A stretch of DNA of 64,000 nucleotides from Streptomyces sp. NBC_01439 (GTDB taxonomy: Bacteria; Actinomycetota; Actinomycetes; Streptomycetales; Streptomycetaceae), in contig NZ_CP109487.1 of NCBI RefSeq assembly GCF_036227605.1, positions 4,779,501-4,843,500 of the forward strand, in the 5' to 3' direction. The position numbers and the translations under genes were made by a program. Of this stretch, positions 16,618 through 24,931 are shown piece by piece. Every line of letters starts with the position of its first letter. Position 1 is the first letter of the stretch. The notes below the pieces were generated by a model, which was not told where the DNA came from, did not search any database, and was given only the letters and a program-made list of their open reading frames with translations.

Positions 16618-18254
16618 AGGGCTCCTTGCAGGGGTGCGGGGGCGGTGAGGTCGAGGCGGGCGCCGCGCCAGCGGTCGAGCAGCCGCCGGTCGTGGCTGAC
16701 GACCACCAGGGCTCCCGGGTAGTGGTCGAGGGCGGATTCCAGGTCCTCGGCCAGCGCGAGCGACAGGTGGTTCGTCGGCTCGTCGAGCAGCAGTACGTCG
16801 GCCGGCTCCGCCACCAGGCGGGCCAGCGCGAGCCGTTGGCGCTGCCCGGTGGAGAGCTTCCCGACGGGGGTGTCGAGCCGGTCGGCCGCGAACAGGCCCG
16901 AGGAGAGCAGCCGTTCGGTGCCCTCGGGGCCGAAGGCCTCGCGGGCGGTGCGGTGCGCCGGGCCCGGATCGGGCTGCTGCGGCAGGTAGCCGGTGCGGCC
17001 CCGGCGGGTGATCAGGCCGCTGTCGGGGGCCAGCGCACCGGCGAGGAGGCGCAGCAGGGTGCTCTTGCCGGCCCCGTTCGGTCCGGTGACCAGGAGCCGG
17101 TCGCCCGTCGCGAGGGCGAGGTCGAGCGGGTGCAGGCGGCCGTGGACGGCGATGCCCCGGGCGTCGAGCACCGGGCCGGACACGTTCTGGGCCGTCCGCG
17201 GCACGGCGGTGAACCGCAGCGGTGCCGTGGGAGCCGGGACCGGCTCGGCCAGCAGCCGGCGCAGCCGTTCCTGTGCGTTGCGGACCCGGCCGGCCAGGGA
17301 CTGCTGGACGCGTCCGGCGGCCCGGTCGTACGCCATCTTGTTGCCGTCCTTCATCGCCCTGCCCGGTGCCACGCGCCGTGCGGTGGTGGCGGCGGTCTCG
17401 CGCAGCCGCGCGGTCTCGGCGCGCCACTCCTCGTGGGCCTGGGCGCGGCGGGCGCGTTCGGCGGCCTTCTCCGCGAGGTAGCCGGCGTAGCCGCCGCCGT
17501 AGCGGGTGAGCGCGTGGGTGTCGGCGTCGACCTCGACGAGGGTGGTGGTCACGCGGTCCAGGAAGGTCCGGTCGTGGGAGACGGCGACGGTGGTGCCGGC
17601 CCGGCCGCGCAGGTGCTCTTCGAGCCAGGTCAGGGCCGTGTCGTCGAGGTGGTTGGTGGGTTCGTCGAGCAGCAGGACCTCGGGGGAGGCCGCCAGCAGG
17701 GCGGCCAGGCGCAGTCGCACCTGCTCGCCGCCGGAGAGGCCGCCGACGCGGCGGTCGCGGTCCAGTGCGACCAGGCCCAGGCCGTGCAGGGCGCGTTCCA
17801 GGCGGGCGTCGGCGTCGTACCCGCCGCGCAGTTCGAAGACGGTGAGGAGGTCGCCGTACTCCGGCAGGCCGCTCTCGTCGCCTTCGGTCATGGCCCGTTC
17901 CAGTGCGCGCATCCGGGCTTCGACGGTGCGCAGGTCCGTGAGGCCGCGGTCGATGACGTCCTGGACGGTGAGGTGGTCGGGGAGGTGTTCCTCCTGGGCC
18001 AGGTGGCCGATGCCGCCGGCGGCGCGGACGGTGACGGTGCCCTGGTCGGGGGTTTCCAGGCCGGCTAAGAGGCGGAGCAGGGTGGACTTGCCCGAGCCGT
18101 TCTCGCCGATGATCCCGGTGCGTTCGCCGGGTACGAGGGAGCAGGTGACGGCGTCGAGGACGGGGCGGCCGTCGTAGGACTTGGTGACGGTGCGGAGGGT
18201 GAGCTGGGTGAGGCGGGTGGGCCGGGTGGTTCCGGTCGTGGGGTGCGTGAGGAC
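16614..18254 (-). CDS. ABC-F ATPase, antibiotic-resistance (ribosome protection) type; start codon not visible
   Basis: Duplicated ATPase of about 547 residues without membrane segments. ABC1 has Walker A GENGSGKST, signature LSGGEQ and DEPTNHLDD; the linker contains the basic DGNKMAYDRAAGRVQ block; ABC2 has GPNGAGKST, LSTGQRQR and DEPTNHLS. The linker style resembles producer self-resistance proteins of the TlrC/VarM/OleB kind, which clear macrolides or streptogramins from ribosomes. Anomaly: upstream of the first in-frame ATG (17912) the frame carries all of Walker A, yet between an in-frame TAG (18258-18260) and that ATG there is no ATG, GTG or TTG. The coordinate 18254 (a GTC codon) marks only the conserved coding frame; ACG 18248 follows an AGGGAG-like site. 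A TTA codon (18066-18068) follows Walker A. Confidence 0.85.
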   Translation of the reverse strand, partial: VLTHPTTGTTRPTRLTQLTLRTVTKSYDGRPVLDAVTCSLVPGERTGIIGENGSGKSTLLRLLAGLETPDQGTVTVRAAGGIGHLAQEEHLPDHLTVQDVIDRGLTDLRTVEARMRALERAMTEGDESGLPEYGDLLTVFELRGGYDADARLERALHGLGLVALDRDRRVGGLSGGEQVRLRLAALLAASPEVLLLDEPTNHLDDTALTWLEEHLRGRAGTTVAVSHDRTFLDRVTTTLVEVDADTHALTRYGGGYAGYLAEKAAERARRAQAHEEWRAETARLRETAATTARRVAPGRAMKDGNKMAYDRAAGRVQQSLAGRVRNAQERLRRLLAEPVPAPTAPLRFTAVPRTAQNVSGPVLDARGIAVHGRLHPLDLALATGDRLLVTGPNGAGKSTLLRLLAGALAPDSGLITRRGRTGYLPQQPDPGPAHRTAREAFGPEGTERLLSSGLFAADRLDTPVGKLSTGQRQRLALARLVAEPADVLLLDEPTNHLSLALAEDLESALDHYPGALVVVSHDRRLLDRWRGARLDLTAPAPLQGAL

Positions 18255-18290
18255 TCCCTACAGCGACAACTGTTGCGTTAGAATCATGGC
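18255..18290. promoter_or_regulatory. TetR/ABC-F divergent promoter region
   Basis: Only 36 bp separate the divergent reading frames. The region holds CAAC-T-GTTG, a small inverted repeat near 18266-18274, and a good -10 box TAGAAT at 18279-18284, six bases before the TetR ATG. The TetR mRNA is therefore probably leaderless. A TetR dimer bound here would block both promoters. Confidence 0.5.
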
Positions 18291-18896
18291 ATGTCATCCA
18301 CCACACCCGCAAGCGGTTCACGTCCCGGGGGCCGCAGCGCCCGGATCCGCACCCAGGTCTTGGAGGCCACCGGGGCACAACTGGTCGAGCACGGGTACGA
18401 CTCGCTCACCGTCGACGCCGTGGCCGAGCGGGCCGGCGTCCACCGCACCACCGTCTACCGCCGCTGGCGGGACGTCGGGGGATTGCTGGCCGACCTCCTG
18501 GACACGGCGGCCGACGACGGCTGGGAGCCGGCGGACACCGGAACGTTGGAGGGCGACCTGACGGCGCTGAACGAGGAGATCCTGGCGGGGGTCGCGGCCG
18601 ATCCCCCGCTGACCACGGCACTGATCGCCGCGTCGTTCCGCTCGGCGCAGGCCGCGCGGGCCCTGCGGGCCTTCTGGGAGCACCGGTACGCGCGCTGCGC
18701 GGTGGTCGCGGCACGCGCCGAGGAGCGGGGCGAGCTCTCGCCGGGCACCCGCGCCCGGGAGCTACTGGTCGCGGCGACCGCGCCGATGTACCACGAGCTG
18801 GTCCTGCTGGGCACGGCCCCGGACCCGCACCTCCCCGCCGCCGCGGCCCGCACCGCGGCACTGGCGGCCCGGGCCGGCGCCTTCACCGGGCCGTAG
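18291..18896 (+). CDS. TetR/AcrR family regulator
   Basis: A 201-residue repressor-type protein. The HTH is at residues 20-65 (IRTQVLEATGAQLVEHGYDSLTV... AGVHRTTVYRRW). The C-terminal ligand domain ends with AATAPMYHELVLLG, close to the TetR_C_11/ethR-like group. It is divergent from the ABC-F/streptogramin-lyase pair across 36 bp, the standard position for a ligand-sensing local repressor, so a drug or metabolite that releases it would induce resistance. The ligand itself is inference. Confidence 0.9.
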   Translation: MSSTTPASGSRPGGRSARIRTQVLEATGAQLVEHGYDSLTVDAVAERAGVHRTTVYRRWRDVGGLLADLLDTAADDGWEPADTGTLEGDLTALNEEILAGVAADPPLTTALIAASFRSAQAARALRAFWEHRYARCAVVAARAEERGELSPGTRARELLVAATAPMYHELVLLGTAPDPHLPAAAARTAALAARAGAFTGP

Positions 18897-18953
18897 CCGG
18901 CGGCGGGCGGCGGCCGGGGAGCGGGGGCGGGGCGCCGGTCGCCCCCCGTACCG

Positions 18954-19481
18954 CTACGCGTAGTCGAAGAGGGCGCTCAGCCGGGGAAGTCGGGCCGATA
19001 TCTCGTCGGTGTCGTCGAAGTCGAAGTCCCAGGACGGGTCCAGGGCCGGGTAGCTGATCGTGAAGGAGTCCGCGGGCAGTTCGCGGCCGGTGCCGGCCTC
19101 ATAGGCGGTCCAGGCGATCGACAGGGCCTCCTCGTCCCACAGTTCCAGGCCGTGCTCCGCGGCCTCGCGGACCGCGGGGTGCGCGGCGAGGGAGTCGGGG
19201 TCGGCCAGGGCCGTCTCGAAGACCTCCCGGCCCTGGGTGAGGAGCCAGCCGCGGAAGTAGTCGAAGCCGTCGTCCGAGCAGCCCCCGTTGATCACGTAGG
19301 CCGCGGCCCAGAGCGGCGCCCGGTAGGACTCCGCCAGCAGGTCCCACAGCACCTGCTGGGACGCGGCTATCTCCGTCGCCGCCCGGTCCGCGAGGAGCTG
19401 CGCCGCGCGCGAGGCCACCTCCTCGGGTTCCGCGTCGGCACGGGCCGTCTCGATCAGCTTCCAGAACGTCTGCTTGTCCAT
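18954..19481 (-). CDS. DUF4240 domain protein
   Basis: A 175-residue soluble protein starting MDKQTFWKLIETARADA. The FWKLIE opening and the DDGFDYFRGWLLTQGREVFE segment are characteristic of DUF4240, a domain of unknown function found in Streptomyces and other bacteria. It is acidic, especially at the C-terminus, with no membrane segments. It ends 58 bp from the convergent TetR gene and lies 29 bp downstream of the ATP-grasp-like gene, possibly in one transcript. Confidence 0.85.
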   Translation of the reverse strand: MDKQTFWKLIETARADAEPEEVASRAAQLLADRAATEIAASQQVLWDLLAESYRAPLWAAAYVINGGCSDDGFDYFRGWLLTQGREVFETALADPDSLAAHPAVREAAEHGLELWDEEALSIAWTAYEAGTGRELPADSFTISYPALDPSWDFDFDDTDEISARLPRLSALFDYA

Positions 19482-19509
19482 GCGGAAAGCCTGGCAGCCG
19501 GGTCTGACA

Positions 19510-20322
19510 TCAGGCGGTGGTGCTGAGGAAGGTGTGGAGGGATCTTGTGAGCGCGCCGACGAAGGCGTCCTGCACCGGCGCCGGGACGAGGTCGAGGGAC
19601 AAGTACGGGTTCAGGTCCTCCAGTTCGACGAGGAGCAGTTCGCCGGACGGCGCACGGCAGGCGTCGACGCGCTGGATGCCGTGGTCGAGGGTGTTCCAGT
19701 CGACGAAGGAACGGGCGAAGGCCAGGTCCGCCCCGGTCGGGGCGTAGAGCTCCAGCTCCCAGCGGCGGGCCGGATCGGGGGCGTACAGCGCGTACTGGAA
19801 GGCGTCGTCGACGAAGTAGAAGGACACCTCGTACGTGAAGTCGATGCGCGGCTGGATCAGCACGGCCCCGGCCGGCCCGTTCGGTGTCGCGGTGAAGGTG
19901 AGGCCGATGGAGTCGGCGCCCTGCTTCGGCTTGACCGCGTACTGCGGCACCTGCGGCAGTTCCGCCAGCCGGGCGGGGTCGTCGACCGTCGGGATCACCG
20001 GGTAGCCGGCGGCCGTCAGGTCGAGGAGGTACTGCTTGCCCGCCATGTCGGCGCGGCCGGTGAGCGGGTTGTAGACGCGGGTCCCGGCGGCGAGGGCTGC
20101 CGCGCGGAAGGAGTCGTAGGCCTCCTGGTAGTGCAGGACCGGGCCGCTGTTGCGGACGATCACCGCGTCGAAGCCGAGCGGCAGCATGGCTTCCGCGTCC
20201 GCGGGATGGCACAGGGCCAGGTCGAACGCGGCGCGCAGCCGGGACGTGAGGAATATGTCCTCGTCGCAGTAGCGGCGGCCGCGTGCGGGGTACGCCAGGT
20301 CGGTCACGTAGAGCAGGGGCAT
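19510..20322 (-). CDS. ATP-grasp-like protein of unknown substrate
   Basis: A 270-residue protein that looks like a compact ATP-grasp ligase of the RimK/glutathione-synthetase group. Visible elements are GKQYLLDLTAAGYPVIPTV (start of the ATP-binding lid), YAVKPKQGADSIGL (lysine and glycine loop) and LLLVELEDLNPYLSLD near the end (acidic metal-binding cluster, with Glu and Asn in the usual E-x-x-x-N position). No signal peptide. Such enzymes join a carboxylate to an amine or thiol with ATP; the substrate cannot be inferred from the neighbours. Confidence 0.65.
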   Translation of the reverse strand: MPLLYVTDLAYPARGRRYCDEDIFLTSRLRAAFDLALCHPADAEAMLPLGFDAVIVRNSGPVLHYQEAYDSFRAAALAAGTRVYNPLTGRADMAGKQYLLDLTAAGYPVIPTVDDPARLAELPQVPQYAVKPKQGADSIGLTFTATPNGPAGAVLIQPRIDFTYEVSFYFVDDAFQYALYAPDPARRWELELYAPTGADLAFARSFVDWNTLDHGIQRVDACRAPSGELLLVELEDLNPYLSLDLVPAPVQDAFVGALTRSLHTFLSTTA

Positions 20323-20465
20323 GGGGGCAACCTATCGCGGGCCCCGATCAGCGCATGAAACACCTCGTACGGGACAAAATGCCGACCCTCGGGGACGACA
20401 GCTGGATCGAGGACGAGGCGGCCGGCACGCGTTCCTCGAAGGAGCGGGGGGACGGGGGGACGCGG

Positions 20466-20777
20466 TCAGTCCCGATGGTGCTTCCGGGCCGCGAGCTGAC
20501 CCTGGACGTAGGCGTCGGTGTCCGGTGCGTACGGGCCTCCGTGGTCGAACAGGAGGTCGCTGATGCGCTGCCACTCGGCGGCCTCGGCGCGGGCGGCGGC
20601 GTCGGCGCGCTCCAGGTCGCCGACGGTCGCCAGCACGGTCTCGAGGGCGGCATGCGCCTCGTGGTGGGCCAGGCCGGTGGCCCGGTCCCGGACGCGCTCC
20701 CGGGCGGTGATCTCCGCGATGGTGGGCTCGTGCGGTTCCAGGGCGGCCTCAAGCACGGCCTCTGCGTCGTCCGTCAC
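20466..20777 (-). CDS. Hypothetical protein, 103 residues
   Basis: Starts with GTG at 20777 (MTDDAEAVLEAALEPHEPTIAEI...). It is almost entirely helical and rich in Ala and Glu, with heptad-like spacing that suggests a short coiled coil, and ends ARKHHRD. No family is recognised. It lies downstream of the nitrilase-type gene, from which it is separated by a strong terminator, and so needs its own promoter in the 60 bp between. The start is uncertain because no good ribosome-binding site is seen. Confidence 0.6.
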   Translation of the reverse strand: MTDDAEAVLEAALEPHEPTIAEITARERVRDRATGLAHHEAHAALETVLATVGDLERADAAARAEAAEWQRISDLLFDHGGPYAPDTDAYVQGQLAARKHHRD

Positions 20778-20836
20778 GGTGTACCCGCCTCCTCCTCGTC
20801 GACCCGGCGGCCGGCGCCGCCCGTCCCCCTCGTCTG

Positions 20837-20875
20837 CCCGCGGACCCCGGCGCCAAGCCGGCCGGGGTCCGCGGG
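20837..20875 (-). terminator. Strong hairpin after the carbon-nitrogen hydrolase gene
   Basis: Perfect 15-bp arms CCCGCGGACCCCGGC (20837-20851) and GCCGGGGTCCGCGGG (20861-20875) with a 9-nt loop, just past the stop of the gene ending at 20900. Confidence 0.85.
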
Positions 20876-20899
20876 ATTCCCGGGAATCCCCCGGGCCCG

Positions 20900-21679
20900 T
20901 CAGCGGCCCAGGCGGCGGTCCTTCAGGGCCGGGAACTGGGAGCGGGTGTCGGGGACCTTGGCCGGGTCCAGGTCCACGGTGAGGACCTCCTCGCCGGGAC
21001 CCGCCTCGGCCAGCACCTCGCCCCACGGGTCGACCACCAGGCTGTGCCCGGCCTGCTCCACGCCCGCGTGGGTGCCGGCCAGCCCGCACGCCAGGACGTA
21101 GCACTGGTCCTCCACGGCGCGCGCCCGGGCCAGCAGGGTCCAGTGCGAGCGGCGGCGGGCGGGCCAGCCCGCCGCGACGACCATCGTGGTGGCCCCGGCG
21201 TCGACCAGGCCGCGGAACAGCTCCGGGAAGCGCAGGTCGTAGCAGGTGGCGATGCCGAGGGTCTGCTCCGGCAGGGTCACCGTGGTCAGGGAGTCCCCGG
21301 CCGACATCAGCACCGCCTCGCCCTGGTCGAAGCCGAAGCGGTGGATCTTCCGGTAGGTGGCGGCGAGCTCGCCCGTCGGGGAGAGGACGAGGGCGGTGTT
21401 GTAGAGGGAGCCGTCGCCGGCGCGCTCCACGACCGAACCCGCGTGCAGCCAGACGCCGGCGTCGCGCGCCGCCTTCGACATGGCCTCGTAGGTCGGGCCG
21501 TCCAGCGGTTCGGCCTCGGTCTCGAACTGCTCGTAGGCGAACGCGCCGACCGGCCACAGCTCCGGCAGGACGACGAGATCGGAGCCCGCCTGCTCCCGTA
21601 CGAGTTCGGCCATGCGGACGCGTCGGGAAGACACCGACTCGCCCTCGTTCACTGCGATTTGGATCAGCGAGGCGCGCAC
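20900..21679 (-). CDS. Carbon-nitrogen hydrolase (omega-amidase/nitrilase superfamily)
   Basis: A 259-residue amidase with the complete catalytic set of the superfamily: Glu40 in VVLPELWP, Lys111 in TYRKIHRFGF and Cys146 in IATCYDLRFPELFR. The length and the CYDLRFPE motif are closest to the Nit/omega-amidase branch, which hydrolyses alpha-ketoglutaramate or deaminated glutathione; exact substrate is not proven. It is cytoplasmic. It is divergent from the maleylpyruvate-isomerase-type gene at 21829, with 149 bp between for both promoters. Confidence 0.92.
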   Translation of the reverse strand: MRASLIQIAVNEGESVSSRRVRMAELVREQAGSDLVVLPELWPVGAFAYEQFETEAEPLDGPTYEAMSKAARDAGVWLHAGSVVERAGDGSLYNTALVLSPTGELAATYRKIHRFGFDQGEAVLMSAGDSLTTVTLPEQTLGIATCYDLRFPELFRGLVDAGATTMVVAAGWPARRRSHWTLLARARAVEDQCYVLACGLAGTHAGVEQAGHSLVVDPWGEVLAEAGPGEEVLTVDLDPAKVPDTRSQFPALKDRRLGR

Positions 21680-21828
21680 ACTACCACCGTCCTGGCGTTC
21701 AAGCCGTCAACTCGGGCCTACGATCGTCACACGAAAGCACTGCCGGGGTGCTCACCGGCAGCGTAGTTTTGGAAACTGAGTCCACCGCTTCCGAAACGCG
21801 CCATTGAACAGCACCGCGAGGGGTCCCG

Positions 21829-22659
21829 TTGACCGTCCAGCCGCATCCCGCCCTCCAGCCCTATGCCGACGCGTGGACACACTCCATCGAGGCGATATCC
21901 GAGTTGGTCCTCCCCCTGACGGAGGGCGAGTGGAACCGGGCGACGCCGTGTCCCGGCTGGTCGGTCCGTGATGTCGTGTCGCACATCATCGGCATCGAGT
22001 GCGAGCAGCTCGGGGACCCCCGGCCGATCCACACCGTGGCACGGGACCTGCGGCACGTGGTGGACGAGTTCAGCCGGTACATGGAGGTGCAGGTCGACGT
22101 GCGGCGCCACCACACCGCGCCGGAAATGACCTCGGAGCTGGAGTACACGGTGATCCGGCGCTCCCGGCAGCTGCGGAACGAGAAGCGGGATCCGGCCACG
22201 ATGGTCCGCGGGCCGCTCGGTGACCAGGTGACGCTGGAGCAGGCGCTGCGGCTGCGGGCCTTCGACGTGTGGATCCACGAGCAGGACCTGCGGGCGGCGC
22301 TGGGGACCCCGGGGAACTGGGATTCGCCGGGCGCGTACGTGGCGCGGGACCTCCTGCTGGCCGGGCTGCCGAAGGTGGTGGCCAAGCGGGCCGGCGCGCC
22401 GGCGAACTCGGCCGTGGTCATCGACGTCCACGGCCAGCTGGAATTCATGCGGACGGTACGGGTGGACGCGGAGGGCCGCGGCACGGTGGACAAGTCGCCG
22501 TCGCTGGGCCCGGCGGTGACCCTGACGCTGGACTGGGAGACGTACGTCCGCCTGGCGGCGGGCCGGGTCCGGGCGCACACCGTGGCGGACCGGGTGAAGG
22601 TGGAGGGCGACGTGGAACTGGCAAACGCCATCCTCACGCAGTTCTCCGTGACCCCGTAG
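21829..22659 (+). CDS. Maleylpyruvate isomerase family mycothiol-dependent enzyme
   Basis: A 276-residue DinB-fold protein of the mycothiol-dependent maleylpyruvate isomerase family. The N-terminal segment has RATPCPGWSVRDVVSHIIGIE, in which His is one of three metal ligands, and a second cluster lies in RAFDVWIHEQDLRAALG (conserved D-x-x-x-H). The C-terminal part (PSLGPAVTLTLDWETYVRLAAGR) is an SCP2-like domain. Mycothiol is the actinobacterial thiol. Whether it isomerises, conjugates or detoxifies is unknown. TTG start at 21829 with a GAGGGG site upstream. Confidence 0.88.
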   Translation: MTVQPHPALQPYADAWTHSIEAISELVLPLTEGEWNRATPCPGWSVRDVVSHIIGIECEQLGDPRPIHTVARDLRHVVDEFSRYMEVQVDVRRHHTAPEMTSELEYTVIRRSRQLRNEKRDPATMVRGPLGDQVTLEQALRLRAFDVWIHEQDLRAALGTPGNWDSPGAYVARDLLLAGLPKVVAKRAGAPANSAVVIDVHGQLEFMRTVRVDAEGRGTVDKSPSLGPAVTLTLDWETYVRLAAGRVRAHTVADRVKVEGDVELANAILTQFSVTP

Positions 22660-22705
22660 GCGACCGGGTGCAGCCGGGTGGCCCAAGAGGGGCCGCGCGG
22701 CGGAC

Positions 22706-24091
22706 CTACGGCGCCTCGCGCCCTGCTGTTTCCGGGAGGAGACACGCACCGGACGCCGGCTCCGGCGCGGGGACGGGGACGGTGACGCGGCCCCGGGCGG
22801 CCTCACGGGACAGGGCCAGGGGCCGCAGGCGCAAGATGCTGATCACTCCCAGCGCTTGGAGGACGAAGACCGTGCAGAAGGCGACGCGGTAGTTGTCGCC
22901 GGTGGCGTCCAACAGGATGCCGACCGTCAGCAGGGTGGTCATGGACGCGATGAAGCCGCCCATGTTCGTGATGCCGGAGGCGGTGCCCTGGCGCTCCGCC
23001 GGATTGGCCGGGCGGGCGAAGTCGAAGCCGATCATCGACGCCGGCCCGCACCCGCCCAGGACCAGGCACAGGGTGACCAGCAGCCACATCGGCGCGCGCC
23101 CGCCCGGGAAGGCGAGGACCGACGCCCACAACAGGGCGGTGAGGCCGACCGTGCCCAGGGCGAGCGGGATCCGCGCGGACTGGCGGCGGCCGACGAGCTG
23201 GCCGTAGACGAGGCCGAGCACCATGTTCGAGGCGACGACCAGCGTCAGCAGCCCGCCCGCGGTGGTCCGCGGCAGCCCCTGCGCCTCGACCAGGAAGGGC
23301 ATGCCCCACAGCAGCAGGAAGACCATCGCGGGGAACTGCGTGGTGAAGTGCACCCACAGGCCGAGCCGGGTGCCGGGTTCGGCCCAGGACTCCCGGATCT
23401 GGCGGCGCACGAAGCCCCCCGGAGCCCCCGGAACCCCCGGAGCCCCGGCGGCGCGCGGTGCGGGCCCGTATCCCTCCGGGTGGTCCCGCAGGAACAGCAC
23501 CAGCGGCACCAGGACCACCAGACCCGCCGCGGCGCTGCCCGCGAAGGCGGCGGTCCAGCCGACCCCGTGCAGGACAGGGGCGAGGACGAGGGTGGAGACG
23601 AGGTTGCCCGCCATGCCGACCAGCCCGGCCAGCTGAGCCATCAGCGGCCCGCGCCGGGCCGGGAACCAGCGGGTGCCCAGCCGCAGCACCGATATGAAGG
23701 TCATCGCGTCGCCGCAGCCCAGCAGCGCCCGCGCGGCGAGCGCCATCCCGTAGGAGGGCGACAGCGCGAAGCCGAGCTGGCCGGCGGTGAAGAGCACCGC
23801 GCCCAGGGTCAGCACCTTCTTGGTGCCGAGCCGGTCGACCATCAGGCCCACCGGTATCTGCATGCCCGCGTAGACCAGCAGCTGGAGGAGGGAGAAGGTG
23901 GCCAGCGCCGAGGCGCCCACGTGGAAGCGGTCGGCGGCGTCCAGGCCGGCCACGCCCAGGCTGGTACGGAAGATCACCGCCACGAAGTAGACGGCGACGC
24001 CGATGCCCCACACGGCGACGGCCTTCCGGCCGCCCGGCGGGTCGGCGGGCATGTCGGCCCTGGCGGGGGAGGCGTTCACCGGCCCGTTCAC
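22706..24091 (-). CDS. MFS transporter, nitrate/hexuronate-like 12-helix type
   Basis: A 461-residue major facilitator protein. Twelve helices are visible, with the family motif A region VGLMVDRLGTKKVLTLGA after helix 2 and LGCGDAMTFISVLRLGTRWFPARRG near helices 4-5, typical of the phthalate/sugar-acid branch. The start is taken at GTG 24091 in a GTGA overlap with the GntR gene; GTG 24079 and ATG 24052 are alternatives. The coupling implies the GntR protein regulates it and shares its ligand, probably an organic acid. Confidence 0.87.
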   Translation of the reverse strand: MNGPVNASPARADMPADPPGGRKAVAVWGIGVAVYFVAVIFRTSLGVAGLDAADRFHVGASALATFSLLQLLVYAGMQIPVGLMVDRLGTKKVLTLGAVLFTAGQLGFALSPSYGMALAARALLGCGDAMTFISVLRLGTRWFPARRGPLMAQLAGLVGMAGNLVSTLVLAPVLHGVGWTAAFAGSAAAGLVVLVPLVLFLRDHPEGYGPAPRAAGAPGVPGAPGGFVRRQIRESWAEPGTRLGLWVHFTTQFPAMVFLLLWGMPFLVEAQGLPRTTAGGLLTLVVASNMVLGLVYGQLVGRRQSARIPLALGTVGLTALLWASVLAFPGGRAPMWLLVTLCLVLGGCGPASMIGFDFARPANPAERQGTASGITNMGGFIASMTTLLTVGILLDATGDNYRVAFCTVFVLQALGVISILRLRPLALSREAARGRVTVPVPAPEPASGACLLPETAGREAP

Positions 24092-24738
24092 CGGCCCGAC
24101 CCCCGCACCAGGGCCTCGACCCGGCCGATGTGCCCGCGGACCGTCGCGGCCGCCGTGTCCGCGTCCCCGGCCCGCAGCGCGGCCAGGATCTCCGCGTGCT
24201 CGGCGAGGGTGCGGTCCAGCCGTTCGGGGTGGGCGTGCAGCAGGGCCACGCCCATCCGCAGCTGCCGGTCGCGGAGTTGGTCGTAGAGCCGGCACAGGAT
24301 CTGGTTCCCGGCGCTGCGCACGATCTCGGCGTGGAAGCCGCGGTCGGCGGCCATCATCGCCGCGAGGTCGCCCGCGTCGGCGTGCCGGCGCTGTTCGTCG
24401 AGCAGGGCGGCGAGCCGGTCCAGCAGGCCCGGTGGGGCCGGCACGGCCCTGCGTACGGTGAATTCCTCGACCAGCAGCCTGGTTTCGAGGACGTCGGTGA
24501 TCTCCTGCGCGGAGACCTGGAGGACCAGGGCGCCCTTCTTCGGGTACAGCTTCAGCAGCCCCTCGGTCTCCAGTCGCAGCAGCGCCTCGCGGACGGGCGT
24601 ACGGGACACCCCCACGGCGGCGGCCAGTTCGCCCTCGGTCAGCAGGGTGCCGCCTTCGTAGCGGCGGTCGAGCACCCCGTGCTTGACGTGCTGGTAGACG
24701 CGGTCGGCGGCGGTCACGGCAGTGGCGGGGGCGGGCAT
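24088..24738 (-). CDS. GntR family (FadR/FCD) regulator
   Basis: A 216-residue regulator. The winged HTH is at residues 10-75 (ADRVYQHVKHGVLDRRYEGG, then VGVSRTPVREALLRLETEGLL). The all-helical FCD domain follows, with candidate metal/carboxylate ligands in ADRGFHAEIV and AEHAEILAAL. FCD members sense organic acids or acyl-CoA. It is first in a two-gene operon with the MFS transporter. The ATG at 24738 has no ribosome-binding site but an AT-rich TATCTATCC stretch just upstream, so a leaderless transcript is possible. Confidence 0.9.
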   Translation of the reverse strand: MPAPATAVTAADRVYQHVKHGVLDRRYEGGTLLTEGELAAAVGVSRTPVREALLRLETEGLLKLYPKKGALVLQVSAQEITDVLETRLLVEEFTVRRAVPAPPGLLDRLAALLDEQRRHADAGDLAAMMAADRGFHAEIVRSAGNQILCRLYDQLRDRQLRMGVALLHAHPERLDRTLAEHAEILAALRAGDADTAAATVRGHIGRVEALVRGSGR

Positions 24739-24931
24739 GCGCACAGGATAGATACAACAGGGGTGCAAGCCCGGCCCGGTCCAAAATGTGGACCCGGCCC
24801 CGGGCGGGGACCCCGAACGGGCTCCCGGACCCCGGGTCTGGTCCGCGGGTCTCCCGCTGCATCGAAGGATGTAGCGCGCCTTCGTCCGCCCGCAGGACGT
24901 ACGGGGCCCCGCGCGCCGGGACGCTGAAGTC

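Noticed and set aside
16614..18378. Frameshift joining the ABC-F gene to an ATG-started upstream frame (from 18296 or 18378).
   Set aside because: The upstream frame would run through the TetR promoter and its own start region and gives no ABC-F-like residues; the in-frame stop at 18258 bounds the coding frame more simply.
20354..20465. Plus-strand start MKHLVRDKMPTLGDDSW, resembling the LVRDKIP opening of a nucleotide pyrophosphohydrolase family.
   Set aside because: Similarity stops after about seven residues, and the frame then runs antisense through the gene at 20466. No ribosome-binding site was found.
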